Of a stretch of 38,209 bases of DNA, positions 7,924-17,652 are shown one piece after another. The DNA is from Streptosporangiaceae bacterium (GTDB taxonomy: Bacteria > Actinomycetota > Actinomycetes > Streptosporangiales > Streptosporangiaceae): the NCBI GenBank assembly GCA_030041275.1, contig JASHOE010000147.1, positions 1 to 38,209 of the forward strand, in the 5' to 3' direction. Below the pieces are notes generated by a model. That model had not been told where the DNA came from. It saw nothing but the letters and a program-made list of their open reading frames with translations, and did not search any database. Positions within the stretch are counted from its first letter, which is position 1. Every line of letters begins with the position of its first letter. The position numbers and the translations under genes were made by a program.

Positions 7924-9354
7924 GTGGACCCCTACGCTAGCTGGCTCGTCTCAGGTGACAACGCCTGGCAGATGACAGCAGCAACGCTCGTCGGTCTGAT
8001 GAGCATCCCCGCGCTGGCAGTGCTCTACGGCGGCATCGTGCAGCGGAAATGGGCCGTCAACACCATGCTGATGGTCTTCGCGGCGTTCTGCATGACGCTC
8101 ATCGTCTGGGTGCTCTGGGCCTTCAAGATGGGCTTCGGTGATGCCTGGATCTCCAACTACGTCGGCAAGCCGTCGACTGTGCTGGGTCAAGCGGGTGAGC
8201 AGGCGCAGGCCTTCATACCGTCGCTCAAGGGCCTGATGCCGAACTTCAGGTTCCCTGAAGGCTCGCTCGTCTACTTCCAGTTCGTGTTCGCGGCGATCAC
8301 GCCGATCCTGTTCATTGGCAGCGTCGTCGGCCGGATCAAGTTCAAGGTCTGGGTGATCTTCGTCCCGCTGTGGATCACGTTCGCCTACGCGGTGAACGCG
8401 TTCCTGCTGTGGGGTGGCGGCTTCTGGGCGCAGAAGGGCGCGCTGGACTTCTCCGGTGGCTACGTCATCCACCTGGCCGCCGGCGTCTCCGGCTTTGTCG
8501 CCGCTGCCATGGTCGGCCCCCGGCTGGCCAAGGATCGGCAGAAGGGCGTCCCGAACAACCTGCTGTTCATCGCGGTCGGCGCGGGCATCTTGTGGCTCGG
8601 CTGGAACGGCTTCAACGGCGGTGACCCGTACTTCGCGGGCGCGGACGCTACCGCCGCCGTGGTCAACACCAACCTGGCCACCGCGTGCGCAATGATGACG
8701 TGGATCTTCATGGACATGGGCTTCAGCAAGGAGAAGAAGCCCACGTTCCTCGGCGGTGTCAACGGCATGATCTGCGGTCTGGTCGGCATTACCCCGGCCG
8801 CCGGTTACGTCAACGGTGTTGGCGCCATCGTTATTGGCGTGGTCACGTCAGCCTTGGTCTGGGTACTGTTCGGCTACCTGCCGCGCAAGGTGTGGCCGTT
8901 CAACAAGGTCGATGACGCGCTGGGCGTCGTGTACACGCATGGCTTCGCAGGTCTGGTGGGAGGCCTGCTGGTTGGCTTCCTCGCTGACCCGCAGATGATC
9001 GTGTACCTGGGCCTGGGCAAGACCTCCTCGGTGTCCGGAGCGGGCTTGTTCTACGGGCATCCACGCCAGCTGCTGATCCAGGCAGGTGCGGCGCTGACCG
9101 TCATCGTGTGGGACGGCGTCGTCACGTTCCTCATCCTTCGAGTGATCAAGTTCTTCACGCCGCTGCGGTACCCGGACGCCGTGCTGGAGGCCGGCGACGT
9201 CGCGGTGCATGGCGAGGTCGCCTACCCGATGGAGGAGCCGGACGCGCCGACCGAGTTCGGCGAGGTTCCGGGCGAGCCGGTGCCGGCTGAACACCGCCAT
9301 CACGGCGCAACGGCAATCGACGGAACTGGGACGGCAGAGAAGGAGCGGGTCTGA
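7924..9354 (+). CDS. amt: Ammonium transporter, Amt family
   Basis: A 476-residue, 11-segment membrane channel that conducts ammonium/ammonia. Family landmarks are present: the first pore histidine in DFSGGYVIHLAAG, the second in VYTHGFAGLVGGLL, the FQFVFAAITP block, and GWNGFNGG. The cytoplasmic tail holds EAGDVAVHGEVAYP, the conserved region that contacts PII proteins, followed by an acidic 45-residue extension. GTG 7924 is chosen because GGAGG lies at 7911-7915; the frame runs open upstream to 7585 but that part overlaps the ATPase gene and lacks character. glnK and glnD, often next to amt in actinomycetes, are absent here. The GlnR box upstream indicates nitrogen control. Confidence 0.95.
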   Translation: MDPYASWLVSGDNAWQMTAATLVGLMSIPALAVLYGGIVQRKWAVNTMLMVFAAFCMTLIVWVLWAFKMGFGDAWISNYVGKPSTVLGQAGEQAQAFIPSLKGLMPNFRFPEGSLVYFQFVFAAITPILFIGSVVGRIKFKVWVIFVPLWITFAYAVNAFLLWGGGFWAQKGALDFSGGYVIHLAAGVSGFVAAAMVGPRLAKDRQKGVPNNLLFIAVGAGILWLGWNGFNGGDPYFAGADATAAVVNTNLATACAMMTWIFMDMGFSKEKKPTFLGGVNGMICGLVGITPAAGYVNGVGAIVIGVVTSALVWVLFGYLPRKVWPFNKVDDALGVVYTHGFAGLVGGLLVGFLADPQMIVYLGLGKTSSVSGAGLFYGHPRQLLIQAGAALTVIVWDGVVTFLILRVIKFFTPLRYPDAVLEAGDVAVHGEVAYPMEEPDAPTEFGEVPGEPVPAEHRHHGATAIDGTGTAEKERV

Positions 9355-9364
9355 TCCCAGTGGT

Positions 9365-9416
9365 TCATGGGGGCGGGATTCCACTAGCGATCGCTGGTGG
9401 AATCCCGCCCCCATGA
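9365..9416. terminator. Bidirectional terminator, perfect 20-bp arms
   Basis: Bases 9365-9384 are perfectly complementary to 9397-9416, with a 12-nt loop that itself contains the palindrome AGCGATCGCT. It sits 10 bp after the amt stop and 28 bp before the end of the convergent ThDP enzyme gene, so it can serve both. Confidence 0.85.
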
Positions 9417-9444
9417 CGCGCGCGGGGCGGTCGTGCGGCTGTGC

Positions 9445-11097
9445 TCAGTGGCCGCGGAAGGCTTCCTCCAGCCACCAGGCGCCGCGCTCGGCGGTGACCT
9501 TGGCGTCGATCAGGATCGGTCGCGGTGGCCGAGCTTGGAGCCACTCCCGGACCGGCTCGAGATCGGCGACCGAGCGCGCGGTGACGGCATCGCAGCCGAA
9601 GCCGCGCGCGATGGCGGCCAGGTCCGCGGCCGGGAACTGAACCGTGTCGAGCGGATAGCCATCCGGTCCGAAGTGATGGACCTCGGCGCCGTATGCCTGG
9701 TCGTCGTACACGACGATGACCATCGGCAGGGCCAGCCGGACCGCCGTCTCGAGCTCGCTAATGCCCATGAGCGCACCGCCGTCGCCAAGGGTGGCGACGA
9801 CGAGGCGGTCCGGCCGCGCGATGGCGGAACCAATGGCTGACGCGAGGCCGAGGCCGATGGACTGATAGGCCTGCGTGAAGCAAAAGCCGTCCTGGTCGGG
9901 AACGGACAAGAACATGGATGGGTAGCCCATGAAGTTGCCGGAGTCCACCGCCACGATTCGCTCGTCCGGCAGCATGTCGTCCAGCGCGATGGTGAGAGAA
10001 CGGGGATCGATTCGCTCTGCGTCGCTGGCATCCTCATACGGCACGTCACGCCAGCGGATTCCGGCCGCGAGCCGCTTGCGGAGCGCCGCCGACCTGTACC
10101 CGGTGCCGTGCTCGTCGAGGAGGTGCGCTCCGAGCAGGTCCCCGGTGGCGTTCGCGATCAGCGTGACGTCACCCGTGACGCCGACGTCGACGGGCCGGTG
10201 CGCTCCGATGGCTCGGGCGTCCAAGTCGACCTGGGCCACCGTGGTGTGCGCGCCGATCAGGCTGCCGTGCCGGGTCGTCCACATGTTCAGCGAGCAGCCC
10301 CAGGCGACGATAACGTCGGCACCGCTGATGAGCTCGGCGGCGAGCGGCGACGCGAATCCGCCGCTGACGTCGAGGTCCCACGGATTTCCCCGGAAAAGTC
10401 CCTTGGCCGCGGCGGACGTGGCGAGCAGCGCCCCGCAGCCGTCGGCCAGGCCTTCGAGCGCCGCTCGTGCCTGCGTGCTGCGGGCGCCCCGGCCGGCGAT
10501 GAACACCGGCCGGGCAGCGCGCACGAGCACGCGTGCGAGATCGGCAGCCTGGCCCGGCGTCGCCGGTCGCAACGGCGCGGGACGCGGATCTGGCGTTCCT
10601 GGCCACTCGCACTCGCTCGCCTGCACGTCCAGGGGCAGCGCCAGCACGACGGTACGCCGCTCGTCGCGGGCCATGCGGTAGGCGCGCACCGTGTCGTCGA
10701 CAGCGAAGCCGGCCGAATGCAACCGGGCCGGCATGGCGCCCGTCGCCGCCGTGATCGCCGCCACGTCGATGCGGAAATTAGACGTCACAGCCGACGCGCT
10801 GACGTCAGCGGCGAGCACGACCAGCGGCGTGCGGCTCTTCGCGGCTTCGGTGATGCCGGTCAGTGCGTTAGTAATGCCAGGGCCCTGATGCAGGCTCAGC
10901 AACGCCGGTCGGCCGGTCAGCCGCGCCCACCCGTCGGCCATGCTGGCGGCTCCGCACTCGTGCCGGGCGGCGACGTACCGCGCACCGCGGGCGATCAGCG
11001 CGTTGGTCACGTGGAAGTTGCCGCTGCCGACGACGCCGAAAACGGTATCGGCGCCCAGGTCGGTGAGCGCCGCGGCGACGGCGTCGCTGACCTTCAT
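9445..11097 (-). CDS. ThDP-dependent enzyme (acetolactate synthase/decarboxylase-like)
   Basis: A 550-residue enzyme with the three-domain layout of the acetolactate synthase/pyruvate oxidase superfamily. The catalytic glutamate that activates ThDP is in RHECGAASMADGWAR (E47), and the ThDP-Mg motif begins with GDGG near residue 438 and runs into YDDQAYG, where many relatives have an Asn-containing NNxxYG. No regulatory subunit gene is nearby, which argues against housekeeping acetolactate synthase. Its ATG shares one base with the TAA of the upstream cyclase gene (TAATG), so the two are translationally coupled and probably act in one pathway. It could be a 2-oxoacid decarboxylase or carboligase; the substrate is not evident. 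Confidence 0.85.
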   Translation of the reverse strand: MKVSDAVAAALTDLGADTVFGVVGSGNFHVTNALIARGARYVAARHECGAASMADGWARLTGRPALLSLHQGPGITNALTGITEAAKSRTPLVVLAADVSASAVTSNFRIDVAAITAATGAMPARLHSAGFAVDDTVRAYRMARDERRTVVLALPLDVQASECEWPGTPDPRPAPLRPATPGQAADLARVLVRAARPVFIAGRGARSTQARAALEGLADGCGALLATSAAAKGLFRGNPWDLDVSGGFASPLAAELISGADVIVAWGCSLNMWTTRHGSLIGAHTTVAQVDLDARAIGAHRPVDVGVTGDVTLIANATGDLLGAHLLDEHGTGYRSAALRKRLAAGIRWRDVPYEDASDAERIDPRSLTIALDDMLPDERIVAVDSGNFMGYPSMFLSVPDQDGFCFTQAYQSIGLGLASAIGSAIARPDRLVVATLGDGGALMGISELETAVRLALPMVIVVYDDQAYGAEVHHFGPDGYPLDTVQFPAADLAAIARGFGCDAVTARSVADLEPVREWLQARPPRPILIDAKVTAERGAWWLEEAFRGH

Positions 11098-11873
11098 TAC
11101 GGTCGCTCGACAAGCGCCAGCACCCTCGCAGGGCTACCCGACCCGCCCGCGATAGGCAGCGGTCCCGCGACCACCACCGCGCCGGTGGGCGGCAACGCGG
11201 CGAGATTCTGCAGCTGGGTCAGCCCGTACTTGCCGGCCCCGAGCATGGCGGCGTGGCAGGGGAACGGCGGGTCGAACGAGTGCGCGGTCCCCGCGTCCGT
11301 GCCCACTGTCTCGACACCGATGCCGATCACCGGGGCCTCGGCGGACAGCCACCGCGCACATTCGACCGACACCCCCGGCGTATGCGGCCCGGTCTCATTC
11401 GCGTTGAGGAAGTCACGCTGGCTACCCGATCGCGCGTCCCACCCCGTCCGGTACAGCAGCCAGCCTTGGTCCGGCAGCGGGCCGTGCTCGGCCTCCCACT
11501 GCCTGATGTGCGCCGGCTCCAGCAGAAAGTCCGGGTTCGCGGCCGCCTCGGCGCTGAAGTCGAGCACGACAGCGGGGGCAATCAGGCTGGTAACGGGGAT
11601 GGCTGACACGTCCTCACGGTCTCGCCCGGTGATCCAGTGCACGGGCGCGTCGAAGTGGGTGCCGGTGTGCTCGCCTGTCGTGATGTCGTTCCAGTACCAG
11701 GCCGGGCCGCGGTCGTCGTAGCGGCTGACCTCGTGCAGCGAGAACGGGACCGTGTTGGCGAAGGGCGGCGGGAGTTGGATGACGGGCGTCGTGGCATCGA
11801 GTTTGGCGGTGAGGTCGATCACCTCGATGGCGGCGGACCTGATGGCGGACACGAGCTGGTCGAGGACGGGCAT
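11097..11873 (-). CDS. Cyclase family metal hydrolase (kynurenine formamidase-like)
   Basis: A 258-residue protein carrying the signature HTGTHFDAPVH (residues 69-79), whose histidines and aspartate bind the metal in the cyclase/formamidase family (PF04199 type). Further support comes from the GWLLYRTGWDAR and VSVECARWL regions typical of the fold. Members hydrolyse N-formylkynurenine, isatin and related amides or lactam rings. AGGAGA lies immediately upstream of the ATG. It is the first gene of a two-gene unit with the ThDP enzyme, so the pair may open a ring or amide and then process the resulting 2-oxoacid; this coupling to function is inference. Confidence 0.88.
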   Translation of the reverse strand: MPVLDQLVSAIRSAAIEVIDLTAKLDATTPVIQLPPPFANTVPFSLHEVSRYDDRGPAWYWNDITTGEHTGTHFDAPVHWITGRDREDVSAIPVTSLIAPAVVLDFSAEAAANPDFLLEPAHIRQWEAEHGPLPDQGWLLYRTGWDARSGSQRDFLNANETGPHTPGVSVECARWLSAEAPVIGIGVETVGTDAGTAHSFDPPFPCHAAMLGAGKYGLTQLQNLAALPPTGAVVVAGPLPIAGGSGSPARVLALVERP

Positions 11874-12047
11874 GTGCTCTCCTGAGACGCGGCGGACATT
11901 CCGGGCAGGAATGACTGTGGGTCCCCCGCAGTACTAGCACCGGGACGCGCAGCCCCGGTCCCCCGGCTGGCACAAGCCTGCCGCAGCCGGACCCGGCCGG
12001 GGAAGGGCTGCGGTGAGTGCCGTCAAACCGTCCCGCAGAATAGGGGC

Positions 12048-12824
12048 ATGACCAAGCCCGTGGCCAAAGCGGAGATCCTGGTAACTGACGACGCGGTGCC
12101 GATCGAGGCTGTCCACCTGGACGGCGACCGCAGCCTGGGTTTTGTCGTCGCTCACGGCTTCACGCTGCACTGGCGCTGGCCACACGTCTGGCGGGTCGCG
12201 CAGCAACTGAATCAGCACGGCGGGGTCGTGGCCTTCGATTTTCGCGGGCACGGCAGGTCGGGTGGCCACAGCACGCTGGGCGATCTGGAGATCAAGGACC
12301 TCGACGTGGTGGTGCGATACCTGCGTGAGCTCGGTTACGAGCAGGTGGTCACCGTGGGCTTCTCGATGGGCGCCTCCATCGTGCTCCGGCACGCGGGGCT
12401 CGTCGGCGGCGTTGACGGCGTCATATCGGTGAGCGGGCCTGGCCGCTGGTACTTCCGGGGCACGCCCGCCATGCGCCGGGTGCACTGGGCGGTCGAGCAC
12501 AGGGCCGGGCGCTTGGTGGCCAGGCTGGCCCTGCATACCAGGGTCCGCCAGGGCCGGTGGGACCCGATACCGCTGCCGCCGGCCGACGCGGCCGCGCTGA
12601 TCTCCCCAACGCCGCTGCTGATCGTGCACGGTGACCGCGATCTGTACTTCCCGTCCGATCACGCTGAGCAGCTGTTCGCGGCGGCGGGTGAGCCCAAGGA
12701 GCTGTGGATCGAGCAAGGACTGGGGCACGCCGAGTCGGCAGTGAGCGACGAGCTGCTTGACCGGATGGCGAAGTGGGCGATGGCGGCCACCACGGTCGCC
12801 GCCAGTCCCAACGCGGTCGCCTAG
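12048..12824 (+). CDS. Alpha/beta hydrolase
   Basis: A 258-residue alpha/beta-hydrolase fold protein with a full catalytic set: nucleophile elbow GFSMG (S107), acid in HGDRDLYFP (D196 or D198) and histidine in GLGHAES (H227). The oxyanion region is VVAHGFTLHW, and FDFRGHGRSGG is the usual post-beta4 motif. There is no signal peptide, so it is cytoplasmic. The substrate is not predictable. Start ATG 12048 has only a weak AGGGG upstream. The PemK-like gene follows after 12 bp and is probably cotranscribed. Divergent from the cyclase gene across 174 bp. Confidence 0.9.
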   Translation: MTKPVAKAEILVTDDAVPIEAVHLDGDRSLGFVVAHGFTLHWRWPHVWRVAQQLNQHGGVVAFDFRGHGRSGGHSTLGDLEIKDLDVVVRYLRELGYEQVVTVGFSMGASIVLRHAGLVGGVDGVISVSGPGRWYFRGTPAMRRVHWAVEHRAGRLVARLALHTRVRQGRWDPIPLPPADAAALISPTPLLIVHGDRDLYFPSDHAEQLFAAAGEPKELWIEQGLGHAESAVSDELLDRMAKWAMAATTVAASPNAVA

Positions 12825-12836
12825 CCAGGAGGACAC

Positions 12837-13175
12837 ATGCGACGGGGCGAGGTCTGGTGGGCCGAGTTCGATGAGCGACGGCCTGTCGTGCTGCTGTCCG
12901 GAGAAGATCCATCCGGGTTCCAGGCGATGCAGGTTGTCGCCCCGGCGGATACCGACATCTCCGGCCTGGGAATCGAAGTCGAAGTCGGCGTCCAGGAAGG
13001 ACTGTCCTTCGATGGCGTGCTGCGGTTCGCGTTCCCAGGGCCGGGCTTTACCCCGTGCACCTGGCTGACCACCCTGAGCCGGGAAGACCTGACCGAGCGG
13101 GCAGGCGCGGTGTCTGCCGCGAAGCTCAGCGAGATCGACGACGCCCTGCGTGCCAGCGAGCAAAGGACGGAGTGA
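12837..13175 (+). CDS. PemK/MazF-like protein without antitoxin
   Basis: A 112-residue protein beginning MRRGEVWWAEF and RRPVVLLSG, the first strands of the PemK/MazF endoribonuclease fold, and ending with LTTLSREDL...LSEIDDALRA, the usual C-terminal strand and helix. AGGAGG at 12827-12832 precedes the ATG. The middle is poorly conserved: a MazF-type Ser/Thr-containing catalytic strand is hard to place, with TWLTTLS the nearest match. No antitoxin ORF lies upstream; the upstream partner is a hydrolase. It may be a domesticated, non-toxic member of the fold. An in-frame copy of its C-terminal tail lies just after the stop. Confidence 0.7.
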   Translation: MRRGEVWWAEFDERRPVVLLSGEDPSGFQAMQVVAPADTDISGLGIEVEVGVQEGLSFDGVLRFAFPGPGFTPCTWLTTLSREDLTERAGAVSAAKLSEIDDALRASEQRTE

Positions 13176-13271
13176 ACCCCGGCAGCCGCGGCCAGGCTCA
13201 GCGAGATCAAGGACTCCCTCAGCCGTGCCGACTCAGGCAACGGAGAAGGAACGGACGCCCAAACCGGCTAA
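13176..13271 (+). pseudogene. In-frame duplicated C-terminal tail of the PemK-like gene
   Basis: Reading on in the same frame past the TGA at 13173-13175 gives AAARLSEIKDSLSRAD and a further tail to a TAA at 13269-13271. This mirrors the authentic end SAAKLSEIDDALRAS, with the 12-nt block CTCAGCGAGATC identical in both. It looks like a small tandem duplication, or the relic of a second or longer gene, rather than a functional gene. Confidence 0.5.
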
Positions 13272-13371
13272 GACCAATCTCATCAGCACGATCGGCAGTC
13301 CGTGGCCCCTCAACAACAAGATCACGATCTACGGCTGGCGTACTAGCCGCCCCTGGGTGAATCCCGGGCCG

Positions 13372-14820
<1,449 letters not shown>

Positions 14821-14849
14821 TCAGCGACGCAAACCGAGGGCGGCCGCCG

Positions 14850-16202
14850 TCAGGACCCGAGGACCTGCCGCAGGTACGCGTTGCCGAACCGGCGGTCAGG
14901 ATCCAGCACCTCGCGCACCGCCAGGAATTCCGACATCCGCGGATAGCTCGCGGCCAGGTACTCGGCGTCGCGGGAGTGCATCTTCCCCCAGTGTGGCCGG
15001 CCGTCGACCGCCGTCATGACGGCTTCAACGTCGCTGAAGTACTGCTCATGCGGCGCCGAGTGGAAAACGTGGATGGCGACGTAGGCGCTGTCTCGCCCGT
15101 AGGCCGTGGACAGCCAGACGTCGTCGGCGGGCGTGACCCGAACCTCAATCGGGAAGCTGATCCGCCAGTCACGGCGCTGGAATAGGCCCCGCACCTCACT
15201 GAGTACATCCGACAGCGCATCGCGCGGGATGGCGTACTCCTGCTCTTTGAACCGGACGCGCCGCGGGCTGGTGAACACGCGGTAGGCAGCGTCGGAATAT
15301 GTCCGCGCACCAAGAGCCCTGACAGCAACCCTGTTGACGGCAGGGATCAGCCCCGGCATGACCCGCCCAAGCTCGCAGGTAGCGCCGAACAGGGAATTCG
15401 ACAAGAACTCGTCGTCAAGCAGATATCGCCATCGGGGTAGCGGCCGAGCCGGGCCAGCCATCCGGTTGTTTCGCTTGGTGAGGCACCCCTGGCTGTGCGG
15501 GAACCAATAGAACTCAAAGTGCTCGTTATCGGCCGTCAACTCGTCCAGCTGGCTGATCACCTGGGACCAGCTCATCGGCTCCTCGCGCGCCTGGAGCAGG
15601 AAGGCGGGCACCACCCTGAAGGTCACGGCGGTAACGATGCCGAGGGCACCGAGGCCGACCCTCGCCGCGCCGAACACGTCGGCGGGTGACCCGTCCGGCA
15701 GGCTGATGCCGCCGCCGGGAGAGTCCGTCGAGCAGCTGATGATCCGGCCGTCAGCAAGCGCCAGCTCTAGGCCGGCGATCTGGGCGGCCATGCCGCCGAC
15801 GTCCCTGCCGGTGCCGTGCGTTCCTGTCTGAGTCGCGCCGGCCACCGTCTGGACCTGGATATCGCCCATGTTGGCCAGCGAGAGGCCGCGGGCGAGCAGT
15901 TCGATGTTGAGCGTCCGCAGCGGGCAGCCCGCTTCGACCGTCACCGTCCCGGCTGCGGAATCCACGGACCTGATCGCCGTCAGCCGGTCTGGTCGGAGCA
16001 GCACCCCGTCGCTGATCGCCGTCGGCGTGAACGAGTGGCCCGTGCCAGTCATGCGAACCGCCAGCCCGTCGGCCGCTGCCCGGACGATCTCGGCCGCTAC
16101 CTCGTCGGGGGAGCCCGGTGCGGCGATCCGGCGTGGCCGCGCGCTGACGTTCCCTGCCCAGTTGCGCCACGGTGCGCGCGCGGGGCCAGTACCGCTACGC
16201 AT
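14850..16202 (-). CDS. FAD-linked D-arabinono-1,4-lactone oxidase family protein
   Basis: A 450-residue protein of the VAO-type FAD family. The N-terminal PCMH-type FAD domain holds RMTGTGHSFTP (H56 of GHS is the flavin-attachment position in relatives), GDIQVQTVAGATQTGTHGTG and VGLGALGIVTAVTFRV. The C-terminal ALO domain ends with the characteristic HWGKMH at about 404 and DPDRRFGNAYLRQVLG. Known relatives oxidise aldonolactones (L-gulono- or D-arabinono-1,4-lactone); the mycobacterial homologue is an L-gulono-1,4-lactone dehydrogenase. Physiological substrate here unknown. Probably cotranscribed with guaB1 downstream. Confidence 0.92.
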   Translation of the reverse strand: MRSGTGPARAPWRNWAGNVSARPRRIAAPGSPDEVAAEIVRAAADGLAVRMTGTGHSFTPTAISDGVLLRPDRLTAIRSVDSAAGTVTVEAGCPLRTLNIELLARGLSLANMGDIQVQTVAGATQTGTHGTGRDVGGMAAQIAGLELALADGRIISCSTDSPGGGISLPDGSPADVFGAARVGLGALGIVTAVTFRVVPAFLLQAREEPMSWSQVISQLDELTADNEHFEFYWFPHSQGCLTKRNNRMAGPARPLPRWRYLLDDEFLSNSLFGATCELGRVMPGLIPAVNRVAVRALGARTYSDAAYRVFTSPRRVRFKEQEYAIPRDALSDVLSEVRGLFQRRDWRISFPIEVRVTPADDVWLSTAYGRDSAYVAIHVFHSAPHEQYFSDVEAVMTAVDGRPHWGKMHSRDAEYLAASYPRMSEFLAVREVLDPDRRFGNAYLRQVLGS

Positions 16203-16407
16203 TGACCCATTGTGCCTGTCGCATCAGGAGTTGCCGCCCATCTCTAGCCTCACCCGCGTATCGCGATCAAGGACGCGGGCGCTACAGCAGGCTGTGACCA
16301 TTCCCAGAGATGCCGATGACCAACGCTGTCGAGCTTGGATTTGTTTGCGCACCATTCGCCGCCCGGCCTTTTTGACCGCCCGTCGCCGCGGCTAGGGTAG
16401 GGGCGTT

Positions 16408-17616
16408 ATGGGACGCTTCCTGCGCCGCGGAGGGGCGGAAGGCAGGCGGACACGCCGCAATCTCGCTGTCCTCGCGGCCGTGGGCACTGTCGCGCTCCTC
16501 GCGACCGTCGCCGTCGGCGACTACGCGCTGGCCACTTTGGACAGCACGGGTGCGTCCGCCGCGGGCCGGGGCGACCCTCCCGATCCGCCGGCCCGGGTGC
16601 AGCCCACCGTTGCAGGGGGCGTGCGGGCTAGCACCCAGCCGACTAGCAGTAGCCAGGCAGCGACGACGAGCTCCTTCGGCCAGATCATCTTGCCTGACCT
16701 GCTGATCGTCGCCCCGCACGGCCTTACCGCCGGCCAGATCGCCGAGCTGCGGGCGATACCGGGCGTGCGCAACATGATCACCTTTAACGGCGCCAGCATC
16801 ACGCTCGGCGGTGTCCGGGTCAGCGCCATCGGCGTCAATCCGGCGGCCTTGCGGCCCTGGGTGCCGGTGGGTACCGCGTCGGACCAGCGATTCTGGTCCG
16901 ACCTGGCCAGCGGCGAGTTCGTGGCGGCCGCGGAGAGCTCACTCGCGCTGATCCCTGGCGCCTCCTACCGGCTCGCTGGCGCGTCGGCGCAGCTGGTGAC
17001 GTTCGGAATGTCGGCGCCGCTCGGGCTGACGGGCATGAACCTGGTCGTCGTCAATCAGGCGCTGTCGGCGAAGCTCGGCCTGGTTCGTCAGGTTGTCGGC
17101 CTGATCAGTGCACCGGGCGACGGTATCTCGGCATTGCAGGAGAAGGTTTCGCAGATCCTCGGCTCCGGCGGACAGGTCGATGCTGTGCGTAGTCAGCAGC
17201 TGCCGGTCACGTCGGTCCCACGGGGCACCAAGCCGACCAGCTACCTGCAGCTGTTCCAGGCATCGGCCGCGCAGTATTGTCCCGGCCTGTCCTGGACCGT
17301 CCTCGCCGCCATCGGCCAGATCGAGAGCGCCGACGGGCAGAACATGGGACCGTCAAGCGCCGGGGCCCTCGGACCCATGCAGTTCCTGCCGTCGACGTGG
17401 CAGGCCTGGGGCATTGATGGCTTCGGCGAGACCGGGGCGCCGAACGTCATGAATCCCTACGACGCGGTGCCGTCGGCCGCCAGGATGCTCTGCGCCGATG
17501 GCGCCGCAGCCGGGGGCACCGCCCTCGACAATGCGATCTACGACTACAACCACGCGGAGTGGTACGTCCGCGAGGTGCTGGCGCTGGCCGCACAGTACGC
17601 CACCGCCTACTCCTGA
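16408..17616 (+). CDS. Membrane-anchored lytic transglycosylase with extra extracytoplasmic domain
   Basis: A 402-residue protein. An Arg-rich N-terminus is followed by a transmembrane/signal segment (LAVLAAVGTVALLATVAVG) and a Ser/Thr/Pro linker to about residue 90. Residues 94-265 form a domain (LLIVAPHGLTAGQIAELRAI to AVRSQQLPV) resembling the periplasmic domain of MacB/FtsX-like permeases. The C-terminal 109 residues are an SLT-type domain: IGQIES supplies the catalytic Glu306, with GALGPMQFLPSTW, NPYDAVPSAARMLC and YDYNHAEWYV. It cleaves peptidoglycan outside the membrane. A weak promoter-like pair (TTGACC 16372, TAGGGT 16393, spacer 15) lies upstream. Confidence 0.9.
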   Translation: MGRFLRRGGAEGRRTRRNLAVLAAVGTVALLATVAVGDYALATLDSTGASAAGRGDPPDPPARVQPTVAGGVRASTQPTSSSQAATTSSFGQIILPDLLIVAPHGLTAGQIAELRAIPGVRNMITFNGASITLGGVRVSAIGVNPAALRPWVPVGTASDQRFWSDLASGEFVAAAESSLALIPGASYRLAGASAQLVTFGMSAPLGLTGMNLVVVNQALSAKLGLVRQVVGLISAPGDGISALQEKVSQILGSGGQVDAVRSQQLPVTSVPRGTKPTSYLQLFQASAAQYCPGLSWTVLAAIGQIESADGQNMGPSSAGALGPMQFLPSTWQAWGIDGFGETGAPNVMNPYDAVPSAARMLCADGAAAGGTALDNAIYDYNHAEWYVREVLALAAQYATAYS

Positions 17617-17652
17617 CTCGCCCGGTGGCGGCTGGCGGTAGCGTCTGGGATC

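Noticed and set aside
10108..11721. 537-residue plus-strand frame across the ThDP and cyclase genes
   Set aside because: Antisense to two genes with unmistakable catalytic motifs; low-complexity composition.
11934..13163. 409-residue minus-strand frame over the hydrolase and PemK-like genes
   Set aside because: Antisense shadow; the hydrolase has a full catalytic triad on the plus strand.
12837..13175. Complete toxin-antitoxin pair
   Set aside because: No antitoxin frame precedes or follows the PemK-like gene; the neighbour is an alpha/beta hydrolase.
16372..16398. Promoter for the transglycosylase gene (TTGACC/TAGGGT)
   Set aside because: The spacer is 15 bp and the -10 is weak; kept only as a remark in the gene entry.
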